Shown: positions 28,121 through 37,778, counted from the stretch's first letter. The stretch is DNA of 64,000 bases from Planococcus sp. MB-3u-03 (GCF_002833405.1 NZ_CP025135.1:2647501-2711500); one strand, 5' to 3'. Made by a program: numbers and translations. The notes: generated by a model not told the origin, from the letters alone.

Positions 28121-30280
28121 TCAGTCGTTTTGCTCGAGCAGTTTCTTCAAGGCATCCGCCATTGCCGTGTTTTGCGGCGGCTCGTCTTGTTTCTTCAAAT
28201 ACTTGTTAACATCTTTCTTGTTTGCTTTCGATTGTCCTGCTTTTTTGCGTTTTTCAAATGCTGATAATTTTTCACGGTGTCCGCATTTGCAGACGAACAT
28301 TTTATTGTCGCCATCTCCGACCATGTCCATTCGTTTATGGCAATTCGGGCAGCGAGCATTCGTCTGCATCGAGACGTTTTTCTTGAAGCCGCATTCGCGG
28401 TCTTGGCATACGTGCATCTTGCCGCGTTTGCCATTCACTTCAAGAAGCGGCTTGCCGCAGTCCGGGCACATTTTGCCGGTGATGTTATCGTGTTTGAATT
28501 TCTTGTCGCTGGATTTGATCTCAGCTACCGACTTTTTCGAAAAGGCGACCATTTCTTCCATGAACTGCTCTTTCTTCAACTGGCCTTTGGCGATTTTCGT
28601 CAATTGCGTTTCCCAATCCGCCGTCAATTTCGGTGATTTCAAGTCTTCTGGGACGAGTTCCAATAGCTGGCGCCCTTTCGACGTAATCGTCAAGTCCTTG
28701 CCTTTTTTCTCGATCAGGAAGCTATTGAATAATTTGTCGATAATGTCGGCACGCGTGGCGACAGTTCCGAGGCCGCCGGTTTCACCGAGCGTCTGGATCA
28801 GCGCTTTCGATTCCCCCGCCATGAACTGGGCCGGGTTTTCCATCGCCCCAAGCAAAGTTCCTTCATTGAAGAATGCAGGCGGCTTGGTTTTGCCTTCGGT
28901 CAAGGTGATGCCTTTCAATTCCACGGCCTGTCCTTGTTCGAATGGCGGCAAAGTCGACTCGCCTTCCTCGTCGGCGTCGCTATAGACACGCTTCCAGCCA
29001 TCGTTGCGGATCGTATTGCCTTTTGCCTGGAAGCTTTCACCTGAGACATCTAGCGTAACGGTCGTCCGGTCGTATTCATGCTGTGGCAGGAAGACGGCCA
29101 GGAAGCGGCGGACGATCATATCGTACAATTTGTATTCCTTGTCGCTGAGCTCGTGGAGCATCGGTGTTTCTTCAGTCGGGATGATGGCGTGGTGATCCGA
29201 CACTTTTGCATCGTCGATGACGCCTTTTTGCGGAACGCCTGCACTTTTCAATGCCGTGTTCGCAAGCGAACGGTATTCCCCGACCTGTACCGCTTTGATA
29301 TTCTCTTTTAACGTGTCTTTCATATCGCTCGTCAAATGCTTCGAGTCCGTACGCGGATACGTGACGATTTTATAGCGTTCATAAAGGTTCTGCAAAGTAT
29401 TGAGCGTTTCTTTGGCGGACCAGCTATAGCGTTTATACGCTTCTTTTTGCAATTCGGTCAAATCGAATAGTGGCGGCGCCGGTTGTTTTTTTGGCGTGAT
29501 TTTCACGTCCGTCACCGTGCCTTTATTCGCTGTATCGAGCTTGCCGAATAAACGGTCGATCCGCTCTTTATCGAAACTCTGCGTCGATTTCCCGTCCGTC
29601 CAGGTGAACGATGCATTGTCGCTGATTGCCTGAAGGCCGTAATAAGGTTTTGGCTGGAAGTTGCGGATGTCTTGTTCGCGCTGCGCAATCATCGCCAGTG
29701 TCGGCGTCTGCACGCGGCCTGTCGACAATTGGGCATTATGCTTCACGGTCAGTGCACGCGTCGCATTGATGCCCACCACCCAGTCGGCTTCCGCACGGGC
29801 GACCGCCGCCTGGAATAAGCTTTCATAAGCTTTGCCGTCCTTCAGGTTTTGGAAGCCGTCTTTGATCGCTTTATCGGTGACAGATGAAATCCATAGCCGC
29901 TTCACCGGCTTGTTGACTTTTGCTTGTTCCAAAATCCAGCGGGCGACCAGCTCCCCTTCACGCCCTGCATCGGTCGCGATGATGACTTCTTTCACATCGC
30001 TGCGGTTCAATTGCGCTTTGACTGCATTGTATTGCTTCATGGTCTGTTTGATCGGGACCAATTTGAACGGCTCCGGAAGAATCGGCAGGCTTTCCATCTT
30101 CCATTCTTTCAAGTCGTTATTGTATTGTTCCGGTTGTGCATGCGTCACCAAATGGCCAAGTGCCCACGTGACGATATATTGTTTGCCTTCTAAAAAGCCG
30201 TTTCCCTTTTGGGAGCATCCGAGCACTCGCGCAATATCGCGCGCAACGGATGGCTTTTCTGCAAGAACTACTGATTTCAT
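28121..30280 (-). CDS. topB: DNA topoisomerase III
   Basis: A 719-residue type IA topoisomerase that decatenates DNA. The Toprim domain at 1-140 has Glu8 (LAEKPS) and ATDAGREGE (102-110). The catalytic tyrosine is Tyr308 in VTYPRTDSKHL. The C-terminus (about 615-690) has zinc-ribbon motifs CPDC ... CQDREC and CPNC ... CKCG and ends in a basic, unstructured tail. AAAAGGGG precedes the ATG. topB and ybaK form a short unit, isolated from the flavin reductase by the terminator at 30396. Confidence 0.96.
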   Translation of the reverse strand: MKSVVLAEKPSVARDIARVLGCSQKGNGFLEGKQYIVTWALGHLVTHAQPEQYNNDLKEWKMESLPILPEPFKLVPIKQTMKQYNAVKAQLNRSDVKEVIIATDAGREGELVARWILEQAKVNKPVKRLWISSVTDKAIKDGFQNLKDGKAYESLFQAAVARAEADWVVGINATRALTVKHNAQLSTGRVQTPTLAMIAQREQDIRNFQPKPYYGLQAISDNASFTWTDGKSTQSFDKERIDRLFGKLDTANKGTVTDVKITPKKQPAPPLFDLTELQKEAYKRYSWSAKETLNTLQNLYERYKIVTYPRTDSKHLTSDMKDTLKENIKAVQVGEYRSLANTALKSAGVPQKGVIDDAKVSDHHAIIPTEETPMLHELSDKEYKLYDMIVRRFLAVFLPQHEYDRTTVTLDVSGESFQAKGNTIRNDGWKRVYSDADEEGESTLPPFEQGQAVELKGITLTEGKTKPPAFFNEGTLLGAMENPAQFMAGESKALIQTLGETGGLGTVATRADIIDKLFNSFLIEKKGKDLTITSKGRQLLELVPEDLKSPKLTADWETQLTKIAKGQLKKEQFMEEMVAFSKKSVAEIKSSDKKFKHDNITGKMCPDCGKPLLEVNGKRGKMHVCQDRECGFKKNVSMQTNARCPNCHKRMDMVGDGDNKMFVCKCGHREKLSAFEKRKKAGQSKANKKDVNKYLKKQDEPPQNTAMADALKKLLEQND

Positions 30281-30395
30281 AAGCTAAAACCCCTTTTCTA
30301 CAGCGTCTAGTATAGCATCTTCTCCCCGCTCTTGTGGAGGAAGCGCATTTGATTGGCCTTATGTTTTAGTCCATCAATCCCTGTATTCTGGCCAT

Positions 30396-30425
30396 AAAAA
30401 AAACCTCCCGAGGGAGGTTTTTTTT
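30396..30425 (-). terminator. Terminator after the flavin reductase gene
   Basis: AACCTCCC / GGGAGGTT hairpin with A8 on one side and T8 on the other, thus usable in both directions; it overlaps the stop codon region of the reductase gene. Confidence 0.88.
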
Positions 30426-30993
30426 AATGGTCGTCAATATCGAGTGTTTCTTTTGATAAATGGGTGCTCATTTCTGCATATTGCACAAATACGCGAGCTA
30501 GTTCGCGCAGGCGGTCATGGACATCGTCATTGATGATGGCGTTCGTGTCATCGAAATGGCTTGTGTGCGTGTAGACGTAGTTCGGCGTCACGAGGCAGCG
30601 GAAATAATCAAGAATCGGTTTCAGCTGATTTTCGATGACCAAGTGATGCTGATACGTGCCGCCATTTGCGACGATCGACACCGGTTTGTAGCGCATCGTC
30701 CGTGGGTGCAGCATGTCGAATGCGTTTTTCAAGACACCTGGAATCGAGCCTTGGAAAATCGGCGAGGCAATGATATAGCCGTCCGCTTCTTCAAAACGCT
30801 GTACCATTTCACGCATGCTGTCGTTGTATTCCGCGTTCGGGCGGCCATCCACGAATTGATGCTCATATTCGCTCATATTCAAAATGCTCAATTCCATCTC
30901 TGGATTCTCTCGCTCGAGATAGACTTTGACCTGTTCCAATACAGCGCCGGTCTTGCGCCCCAGTATTGTTCCATCCACTAATAAAATCTTCAT
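30424..30993 (-). CDS. NAD(P)H-dependent FMN reductase
   Basis: A 189-residue flavodoxin-fold oxidoreductase. The start MKILLVDGTILGRKTG at 30993 carries the FMN phosphate loop, and ASPIFQGSIPGVLKNAFDML (around residues 75-95) is the family signature binding the isoalloxazine ring. It reduces FMN or azo/quinone substrates with NAD(P)H. AAGGAGG lies upstream of the ATG; the earlier in-frame start at 31053 lacks one. It is monocistronic with a strong terminator. Confidence 0.87.
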   Translation of the reverse strand: MKILLVDGTILGRKTGAVLEQVKVYLERENPEMELSILNMSEYEHQFVDGRPNAEYNDSMREMVQRFEEADGYIIASPIFQGSIPGVLKNAFDMLHPRTMRYKPVSIVANGGTYQHHLVIENQLKPILDYFRCLVTPNYVYTHTSHFDDTNAIINDDVHDRLRELARVFVQYAEMSTHLSKETLDIDDH

Positions 30994-31145
30994 GATCCTG
31001 AATCCTCCTTGACTACGTGTAAGCGGGCAGCGGGTTCCACTGCCTTTTCCCATTGATTATCTGGTGCAGTGTATGCTGCAGCTATTGTTTATCATAGCAA
31101 AGACGCATTCCCCGTGCGTATCGATAGGGCTTATAATGAAAGATT

Positions 31146-32981
31146 TCATTCTTTAGTCTGAGAATCCTTTTTGATGCGTTTATTCTCCAAACGTTCTTGG
31201 ATGCGGTCGGAATCGCGCTCTGGGCCTGTGAAGCTGACAATGGTATCGCCTTGCTTCGGCTCCAATACTTTATCGGAAGTGAAGAATTCGATGTTTCCTT
31301 GTGCCGTTTCGATGAATAACGGAATCGTATTGGCCGACCATCTCTTATTGAATTCTTCATAAGTAAAGCGCTCAGTCAATTTCGTGGAACGGATGGCGTA
31401 GCCTTGCTCTTCTTTCTCATCAAGCACGTGAATATTCCAATCTTCGGCGAAAAGAATCCGCCCGCTTAATGAGGAATGGAAATCAGCAGGATCCCCTTGG
31501 TGAAGCGCCGTCTGGAACAAATTGATGCGGCCCATTTCCGGAACGAAGTTATTGACGACAAGCGCGTTGAAGGAATCCGTCTCCGATGCCACAAGCATCT
31601 TCTCGTAAGGCGTGAATTCCACTTCATACTCAGTGTGCTCCGATAAAATATTCCCGACGTATGTTTTAATCCCATACTGACGCGCTTTTTGCAGGCGGCC
31701 CCAGGAATCATCGATGAGCAGCACATTTTTACCCATATCATAGAGGGCTTTCGCCAGCGCAATAGTGAACTTGCTGGCCCCAACGATAATGATCCCAGGC
31801 TCTTCTGAGGAAGCGAGCCCCAATTTGCGTCCGACCCAGGTAATGGAAAAGCCGTGCGCAACTACTGTGGAGAACACGAGCGCAAAGGTCAGCGCGGTCA
31901 AAAGTTCCGCGTCCTCGAACCCGGCATCCAATAAGACGCTGGCGAAATAGCCGGAGACGGTCAGTGCAACAATGCCTCGAGGTGCGATCCACCCGACCAA
32001 GGCTTTTTCCTGCCAGCTCAAGTCGGTGCCGATTGTCGACACCCAGATGGACAAGGGCCGGACGATAAATAGCATGACCAACACAAAGGAAATGATGGAC
32101 CAATTGAAGATTTCAAACAGGACTTCCATGCTGAGTGAAGCTGTCAGCATCAAAAACACGCTGGATATCAATAGAATGGACATCGTCTCTTTGAAATGCC
32201 GCATATCGTTGATGGAGCTGATGTTCATATTGGCCATGACCATCCCCATTGCCGTTACCGCAAGCAAGCCGGTTTCGTGCATCACGATATCCGAGATAAC
32301 AAACGTCAACAGCACTACGCCGAACACCATCGGCGATTTAAGGAATTCCGGAATTTGGCCACGTTCGAACATCCAGCCCATCCCGAGCCCTGCGCCGGCA
32401 CCGATTACGGTAGCGAACAGCGAAGCCAGGAAGAACAGGCCGAATGCAGCCGCCGTGACATCCCCTTCTGCAAATAACACGAATTGGAATGCAAACAAAG
32501 CCAATAACGCACCGAATGGGTCGACGATGATGCCTTCCCATTTCAATAAAGCTGCAGGCCGGGCTTTCAGTTTAGCTTGGCGAAGCAGCGGCATGATGAC
32601 GGTCGGCCCTGTCACGATAAACAGGCCGCCGATGACAAATGACACTGCCCACGAAAGGCCAGCGACATAATGGGAAGCCAAAGTGCCTCCCGCCCAGGCA
32701 AGTAAAGCGCCGAATGTAACGATCCGCCACACCGGCTTATTGAATCCGCGGATCTCCTTGAAATTCAAGTTCAAGCTGCCTTCAAACAAGATGATGGCAA
32801 CCGCAAGCGACACAAGCGGCCGGAATAAATCCCCGAAACTTTCTTCCGGGGAAATCACGCCAAATATTGGGCCGATCAACAACCCGGCAATCGACATCAA
32901 CACAATCGCTGGAAGGCGGAGACGCCAGGCGATCCATTGTGACAGAACGCCGAGGAAAATAATTAACATGATATCAAACAA
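31146..32981 (-). CDS. CPA1-type cation:proton antiporter with C-terminal RCK/TrkA-N domain
   Basis: At least 611 residues. Residues 1 to about 390 are a Na+/H+ antiporter membrane domain (GLFIVTGPTVIMPLLRQ and VDPFGALLALFAFQ are the ion-site helices). From about 395 a Rossmann domain begins (IIIVGASKFTIALAKALYDMGKNVLLID) and resembles RCK/TrkA-N regulatory domains; a third domain follows. The TTG at 32981 is the first standard start, but the well-formed AAGGAAGTG at 33001-33009 is seven bases from an ATC codon at 32993 that would add IDSL in frame. True initiation may therefore be at that ATC. Ion specificity (Na+ or K+) cannot be told. Confidence 0.87.
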   Translation of the reverse strand: MFDIMLIIFLGVLSQWIAWRLRLPAIVLMSIAGLLIGPIFGVISPEESFGDLFRPLVSLAVAIILFEGSLNLNFKEIRGFNKPVWRIVTFGALLAWAGGTLASHYVAGLSWAVSFVIGGLFIVTGPTVIMPLLRQAKLKARPAALLKWEGIIVDPFGALLALFAFQFVLFAEGDVTAAAFGLFFLASLFATVIGAGAGLGMGWMFERGQIPEFLKSPMVFGVVLLTFVISDIVMHETGLLAVTAMGMVMANMNISSINDMRHFKETMSILLISSVFLMLTASLSMEVLFEIFNWSIISFVLVMLFIVRPLSIWVSTIGTDLSWQEKALVGWIAPRGIVALTVSGYFASVLLDAGFEDAELLTALTFALVFSTVVAHGFSITWVGRKLGLASSEEPGIIIVGASKFTIALAKALYDMGKNVLLIDDSWGRLQKARQYGIKTYVGNILSEHTEYEVEFTPYEKMLVASETDSFNALVVNNFVPEMGRINLFQTALHQGDPADFHSSLSGRILFAEDWNIHVLDEKEEQGYAIRSTKLTERFTYEEFNKRWSANTIPLFIETAQGNIEFFTSDKVLEPKQGDTIVSFTGPERDSDRIQERLENKRIKKDSQTKE

Positions 32982-33075
32982 TAAACTGTCGATGGCATCT
33001 CACTTCCTTTTTTCATTTTTTGTTATTATAAAGGAGTTGTAGTGCGCAATGAAAGCGAGAAGCCAAGCGTATCCA

Positions 33076-33103
33076 TTTAAATTTTCTCTATTTATGGTAC
33101 AAT
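33076..33103 (+). promoter_or_regulatory. Candidate promoter for the SE1832-like/ABC-F unit
   Basis: TTTAAA (33076-33081), 16-bp spacer, TACAAT (33098-33103), about 25 bases before the TTG start. Confidence 0.5.
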
Positions 33104-33128
33104 ACAGAGAAAAACTAGGGTGATTTTG

Positions 33129-33311
33129 TTGAACAAGCAGGAAATCGAATACGCCATTGCTGAATTAAAGGACGATTACATGCGCCAACAGGGTGATATT
33201 GAAAAACTCGAATCGACTGGCCACACTAAAATGATCGATAAAGCCGAAGCGCGGCTTGAAAAAATGGAACAACGTCTTGCGGAATTAAACAAAAAACTCG
33301 CGGAACTTTAA
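33129..33311 (+). CDS. SE1832-like small coiled-coil protein
   Basis: A 60-residue acidic/basic helical protein (MNKQEIEYAIAELKDDYMRQ... RLEKMEQRLAELNKKLAEL) with heptad-like leucine spacing in its second half. TTG at 33129 is the likely start because AGGGTGA ends six bases upstream; GTG at 33120 overlaps that ribosome site. It matches short proteins of the SE1832 family in staphylococci and Bacillales, with unknown role. It lies 37 bp before the ABC-F gene. Confidence 0.7.
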   Translation: MNKQEIEYAIAELKDDYMRQQGDIEKLESTGHTKMIDKAEARLEKMEQRLAELNKKLAEL

Positions 33312-33348
33312 CCGCGGTTTTTTTTATGGAAAGTGGAGGAACACATAT

Positions 33349-34908
33349 ATGAGTTTATTAACAGTAGAAAACCTGAGCCACACATTCGGTGACCGTACCT
33401 TATTCAACGACATTTCTTTTCGTTTAGTTGAAGGTGAACATGTCGGTCTCGTCGGGGCGAACGGCGTCGGAAAATCGACACTGATGAATATTTTGACAGG
33501 CAAGCAAATCCATGACGAAGGAAAAGTCGAATGGCAGCCGAAAACCCATTACGGGTATTTGGATCAGCACACGCAGCTGGCGCCAGGACGAACCATCCGC
33601 CAAACTTTGCAGGATGCCTTCTTGCCGCTTTATGAAAAAGAAAAAGAATTGAACGATATCGCCATGAAAATGGGCGAAGCCGATCCAGAACAGCTCGAAA
33701 CTTTGCTTGAGCAGATGGCGGAAGTGCAGGACGCACTCGATGCTGGCGATTTCTATACTTTGGACGTCAAAGTGGAAGAAATCGCACGCGGGCTCGGACT
33801 CGATGCTATCGGGCTTGAACGCAGCGTCGAATCGCTTTCCGGCGGACAACGGACCAAGCTTTTATTAGCCAAACTATTGCTGGAAAAACCGAAAGTGCTA
33901 TTGCTGGATGAGCCGACCAACTATCTGGATGAAGAACATATCCAGTGGCTCGTCAATTACTTGAAAAACTATCCGCATGCTTTCCTGCTCATCTCGCATG
34001 ATACGGAATTCATGAGTTCAGTAACTGGGGTTATTTTCCACTTGGAATTCTCCCGCCTGAACCGCTACACCGCCTCTTACGAAAAGTTCATCGAGCTTGC
34101 GGAATTGGCGAAAAAGCAGCATCTCGAAGCTTATGAAAAACAAGAAGACATGATCAAGAAAACCGAGACCTTCATCGCAAAAACAAAGCGCGCTTCGACT
34201 ACCGGACGCGCGAAATCACGCCAGAAGCAATTGGACCGCATGGACCGCATCGAAAACCGGAAATGGCGGCCAAACCGCAATTCGCCTTTAAGGAAACACG
34301 CAGCCCAAGCCGCTACGTTGTCGAAGCGGAAGCGCTCCGCATCGGCTACGACAAGCCCTTGTTGCCGCCTTTGTCGTTCATGATCGAACGTGGCGAAAAA
34401 TCGCGCTCGTCGGCATGAACGGTGTCGGGAAATCGACTTTGCTCAAGACGATGCTCGGCAAGATCAAGCCGCTTGATGGGGACGTCATCCGCGGGGAATA
34501 CTTGACGCCTAGTTATTTCGAACAGGAAGTCAAAGCACCGACGCATCGCCCGATTGACGAGATCTGGGATGCCTATCCTTCAATGGACCAGGGCCAAGTG
34601 CGCGGCGCCCTGCCCGCACCGGATTGAAGAGCGAACACATCGGCCGCCCGATGAACCAATTGAGCGGCGGCGAGCAAGCGAAAGTGCGCTTGTGCAAATT
34701 GATGCTTGAAGAAAGCAATTGGCTGATCTTTGATGAACCGACGAACCACTTGGACATCGATGCGAAAGCCGAACTGAAGCGCGCGATGCAAGCCTATAAA
34801 GGCACAATCGTCCTCGTCAGCCACGAACCGGATTTCTACGATGGCCTTGCCACGAAAGTATGGAACGTCGAGGAATGGATCGAAGCCGGCAAGCAAATAG
34901 AAGAGTAA
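33349..34908 (+). pseudogene. ABC-F ATPase (YfmM-like), three frameshifts
   Basis: The first ATPase domain is intact (Walker A GANGVGKST, signature SLSGGQRTKLLLAKLL, Walker B VLLLDEPTNYLDE), followed by the ABC-F linker. The second domain is spread over three frames: breaks at about 34253-34256 (GAAAACC), 34396-34400 (GAAAAATC) and 34611 (GCCCTGCCC). One added base at each site restores an uninterrupted protein of about 520 residues, including MNGVGKSTLLKTMLG, LSGGEQAKVRLCKLM and FDEPTNHLDIDAK. ABC-F proteins act at the ribosome (translation factor or antibiotic protection). A terminator follows. Sequence error is the simplest cause; decay of the second half is the alternative. Confidence 0.85.
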
Positions 34909-34911
34909 ACC

Positions 34912-34956
34912 AAAAACCCGCTGCACACATGAAATCTTGTGTACAGCGGGTTTTTT
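34912..34956 (+). terminator. Terminator after the ABC-F gene
   Basis: AAAAACCCGCTG (34912-34923) pairs with CAGCGGGTTTTTT (34944-34956), with an inner ACAC/GTGT helix. Confidence 0.9.
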
Positions 34957-35071
34957 CATTGAATATAAACAGCTTACGAGAAAACTCTGCGCGAATGAGT
35001 AGTAAAAAAAAGAGATCGAGAGTTTGATTGTGGAATCGTTCTCACATTCTATTTTTGCTTCATCTCACTAT

Positions 35072-35239
35072 TCGCCGCCTTGCTTTGGGTTGGCCTTTAG
35101 CCGTAAGCCAAGAAGAACGCTTGTCTTACTGCGTCGGCTCACCCTTGTCGCTGGGCGGCTGTAAGATTTCATTGAGTTTCTTGTGTTTAATCAGATCTGC
35201 TTCTGTAACTAGTTGCCGGCTAGGGGGGAATCGCTTCCT
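35072..35239. repeat. Dispersed intergenic repeat A, copy 3
   Basis: CGCCGCCTTGCTTTGGGTTGG and the blocks AAGCCAAGAAGAACGCTTGTCTTA and GCGTCGGCTCACCCTTGT parallel copies 1 and 2 in order; the right end (GTTGCCGGCTAGGGGGGAATCGCTTCC) is closer to copy 4. It lies in the gene-free gap 34957-35622. Confidence 0.7.
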
Positions 35240-35390
35240 AATGATGCAGCATATGACACGTTGGTGCTTGAACCGAATATCTTGTTGGAAGATGAGGATT
35301 GAAAATCGCATTCTCTTTGATCCAAGTGATACGAGCTACAAAACATGAAGCGTTTCCTCATTTTCTATCGAGTGGACAGAAGAAGTTTTC

Positions 35391-35530
35391 TTTTCCTCTA
35401 AAACTAGAGACGAAGTGGAAGGGGCCGACGCCTGGGGGACCGAGCGGGCTGGCGAGACAAATGTGTCATGCACTTTGGCACATTGGCTCAACACCCGCCC
35501 CCCGGCAAGCGTGCCCCTGTAACGCAGTCG
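35391..35530. repeat. Dispersed structured repeat B, copy 2
   Basis: Near identical to copy 1 over CCTCTAAAACTAGAG, GGGGCCGACGCCTG, GCGGGCTGGCGAGACAAATG and CACATTGGCTCAACACCCGCC. The helices GCGGG/CCCGC (35444-35448 / 35494-35498), GAG/CTC and AATGTGTC/GGCACATT (35460-35467 / 35477-35484) are kept, although the apical sequence differs. It lies about 150 bp downstream of repeat A3. Confidence 0.75.
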
Positions 35531-35570
35531 AATAGCGCAAGCTATTTATACTAACTATGTTTCTCATATT

Positions 35571-35621
<51 letters not shown>

Positions 35622-35622
35622 T

Positions 35623-37071
35623 TCAATAAGTCGTCAGCTTGAAGAGTTTTTGGAAGTTATAGATGCCGCGCTGCCAGAAGGTGAAGTCGTCTTGATATTC
35701 TTCTACATCCAGCGTATAAAGAGCATCTTCATTGTCCCAAAGCCGGTCGAAATAAGTGTTGAGATCCCCGACCAGTTCGCTGTCGGTCGGCGCTTTGATC
35801 AGGATATCCGCTTCCAGGTTATAATCCCTTAAGGCCCTTTCTGTCAGATTGGCTGCTCCGCTGACAATGACCGTTTCTTCCTGTTTCTTGATCATTGTCG
35901 CTTTTGTATGGAATTGCCCGATCACAGCGTTGTACCAGCGCACTTGCATTTCATCATCGGTTGCGGCGCGCATTTCGTGGACCGCGGGGCGGTTAGGCAA
36001 CCCGGTCTTTTCGTTTCCGAATGCGTTCGCATTGGGGTCCAGCACGAGCCGGACATCCACTCCCCGGTTGGTAGCCTCGACCAAGCTGTCCATAATATCG
36101 CTTTCGGACAAATAAAACATGGCCATGCGGATGCTGTCGCCCGGCTCGGTATCATTGATATGCTCCAGCAAAGCTTTTTGCACTTGGCGTTCGGTGACGT
36201 ATTGAACACCGTACTCTCCCTGCTGTTCAGGCGCCTGTGCCCGCGGGAAATCGGGGCCTCCAGACATGTGGGATACCGCTTCTTCAGCTTCGAGCATATC
36301 GTCTAGTACAGGCCCGCTCACCCGAAAAGCCATATTGCCGTGGAAGCCACTTACGTTATGCGGATTGGCGGAGCTGACAATCGCCTCTTTTTCAGAAATG
36401 ATGGTTTTGCGATGATTCGCCTTAACATTCATCAACTTCATATAGGACGAGAGTGTCATATCGGGAGCATCGCTCGACATCCCATTTTTTATCCAGCCTT
36501 TTCCGTCGTTATCGAACCACTGGAAAATCACCCGGTACAGCCCTGAATATAAAGGCATCGAATCGCGCAATTTGTCGAGGTCTGTCAGGATGACTTCTAT
36601 CCCTTCCGCTTCAAGTGCAGAAAGAAGGAGGCTGTCGTACGACCCATAACCCGTGTTCAACGGGTCCGAAATAAAATAAATTTGAAAATCCGGATTTTCC
36701 TGCTTTTTTGCTATCAAGTGATCGGCCAAACGTTCCGCAATGGCAGGAAACTCTTCGTCCTGGTCATTGAAATTATCGAATAAGAAAAAATCGAGGACTA
36801 AAAATTCGTCCGCCCGATTGATCAAACCGTTAATTTCATCAAAAATCCTCATTTCATGTTGCAAGCCCTTGCCGTTTTTATCCTGCGCAAAACTGAGGTC
36901 ATAAATCATCTCCACTTGCTCGGCACTGTGCAGCTCGCCTGCGAATGACACGCCTTCCGGCAAGGGTTTAAACGTATGCCAAATGATGACAATTATGTAC
37001 AGCGCAGCAAGTATCCCTATGATTCCCATGATAATACGCCGACGCTTGCTGTAATTCTTGATTTTTCTCAT
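35623..37071 (-). CDS. Phospholipase D-like membrane-anchored protein
   Basis: A 482-residue protein with a basic N-terminus and one membrane anchor (about residues 15-35), then a soluble domain with two PLD active-site motifs: NHRKTIISEKEAIVSSAN and FHTKATMIKKQEETVIVSGAANL. It resembles cardiolipin-synthase-like PLD proteins but lacks the two-helix N-terminus and canonical HxKxxxxD spacing of Cls, so the substrate (lipid or other phosphodiester) is open. The ATG at 37071 follows AAGGAG. The stop lies two bases from the TTAC microsatellite, and no hairpin terminator is visible there. Confidence 0.82.
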   Translation of the reverse strand: MRKIKNYSKRRRIIMGIIGILAALYIIVIIWHTFKPLPEGVSFAGELHSAEQVEMIYDLSFAQDKNGKGLQHEMRIFDEINGLINRADEFLVLDFFLFDNFNDQDEEFPAIAERLADHLIAKKQENPDFQIYFISDPLNTGYGSYDSLLLSALEAEGIEVILTDLDKLRDSMPLYSGLYRVIFQWFDNDGKGWIKNGMSSDAPDMTLSSYMKLMNVKANHRKTIISEKEAIVSSANPHNVSGFHGNMAFRVSGPVLDDMLEAEEAVSHMSGGPDFPRAQAPEQQGEYGVQYVTERQVQKALLEHINDTEPGDSIRMAMFYLSESDIMDSLVEATNRGVDVRLVLDPNANAFGNEKTGLPNRPAVHEMRAATDDEMQVRWYNAVIGQFHTKATMIKKQEETVIVSGAANLTERALRDYNLEADILIKAPTDSELVGDLNTYFDRLWDNEDALYTLDVEEYQDDFTFWQRGIYNFQKLFKLTTY

Positions 37072-37141
37072 GTCTCTCCCGCTCCTTTGCTTCATTATAA
37101 GCGGAAGAGTCATAGAAAAATATCAGTTATTATTTTCCATA

Positions 37142-37172
37142 TCAAAACCCCAGCCACTATTCGGCTGGGGTT
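37142..37172 (-). terminator. Terminator after the ECF sigma factor gene
   Basis: Minus strand AACCCCAGCC (37172-37163) pairs with GGCTGGGGTT (37155-37146), then TTGAT. The T tract is short. Confidence 0.75.
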
Positions 37173-37181
37173 CGGAGTATA

Positions 37182-37718
37182 CTAGGCAATTACGACGTAT
37201 TCGCGTGTTCTTACGTCTTCCATGAGCATGTCTTTCAAGCGCTGTTTGCCTCGGTGCAGGCGGGATTTCACCGTACCGATCGATACTTTCATCGTCTCTG
37301 CGATTTCAACGAGTGAATATTGATGGACGTAAAAGTAAACGATCGTCGTCCGGTAAATCGCATCCAGTTCCGAAATCTTGTGGCGGATCATGACAGAGAC
37401 ATCTTGTTTTTCCAATAATTCAGCTGTCCCAGTCTCATCAGTTGGGATCAAATCCAGAAGAGAGACGTCGAGTCCTTCCGGCTGGTTGGCGATGTGTTTG
37501 CTGCGGCGCACGTTTTTGCGGTAGCGGTCACGGAATGTATTCATGCAAATGGTCGTCAACCAAGCTTTGGCGTGGTCGACTTCGGCGATTGATGATTCAT
37601 AGCGTACTACTTTCAGCCATACTTCCTGCATCAAGTCTTCAGCTTCAGCTTTGTTGCGGGTAAGTTTTAGGCATAAATGATAGATATAGCGGTTATATTC
37701 GGCATATAGCTCTTCCAT
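37182..37718 (-). CDS. ECF-type RNA polymerase sigma factor, no adjacent anti-sigma
   Basis: A 178-residue sigma-70 family protein of the ECF group. Region 2 covers residues 1-70 (LYAEYNRYIYHLCLKLTRNKAEAEDLMQEVWLKV), region 4 about 115-165 (LDAIYRTTIVYFYVHQYSLVEIAETMKVSIGTVKSRLHRGKQRL). GGAGGT precedes the ATG. Neither neighbour (phospholipase D-like, CNNM transporter) looks like an anti-sigma factor, and terminators isolate the gene. A possible ECF-type promoter lies at 37779-37807, which would allow self-activation. The specific ECF subgroup is not recognised. Confidence 0.9.
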   Translation of the reverse strand: MEELYAEYNRYIYHLCLKLTRNKAEAEDLMQEVWLKVVRYESSIAEVDHAKAWLTTICMNTFRDRYRKNVRRSKHIANQPEGLDVSLLDLIPTDETGTAELLEKQDVSVMIRHKISELDAIYRTTIVYFYVHQYSLVEIAETMKVSIGTVKSRLHRGKQRLKDMLMEDVRTREYVVIA

Positions 37719-37778
37719 CGATGTTACCTCCGTCCGGTGATCTTATGCCCTTATTGTGCCTGAGTTTAGGCTTACGCT

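Noticed and set aside
27921..28985. Long plus-strand open frame (354 codons) opposite ybaK/topB
   Set aside because: It is the mirror of two well-supported genes, has no ribosome site, and its translation shows no recognisable domain.
31972..32670. 232-codon plus-strand open frame opposite the antiporter
   Set aside because: Low-complexity shadow translation with no start signal, fully inside a clear membrane-protein gene on the other strand.
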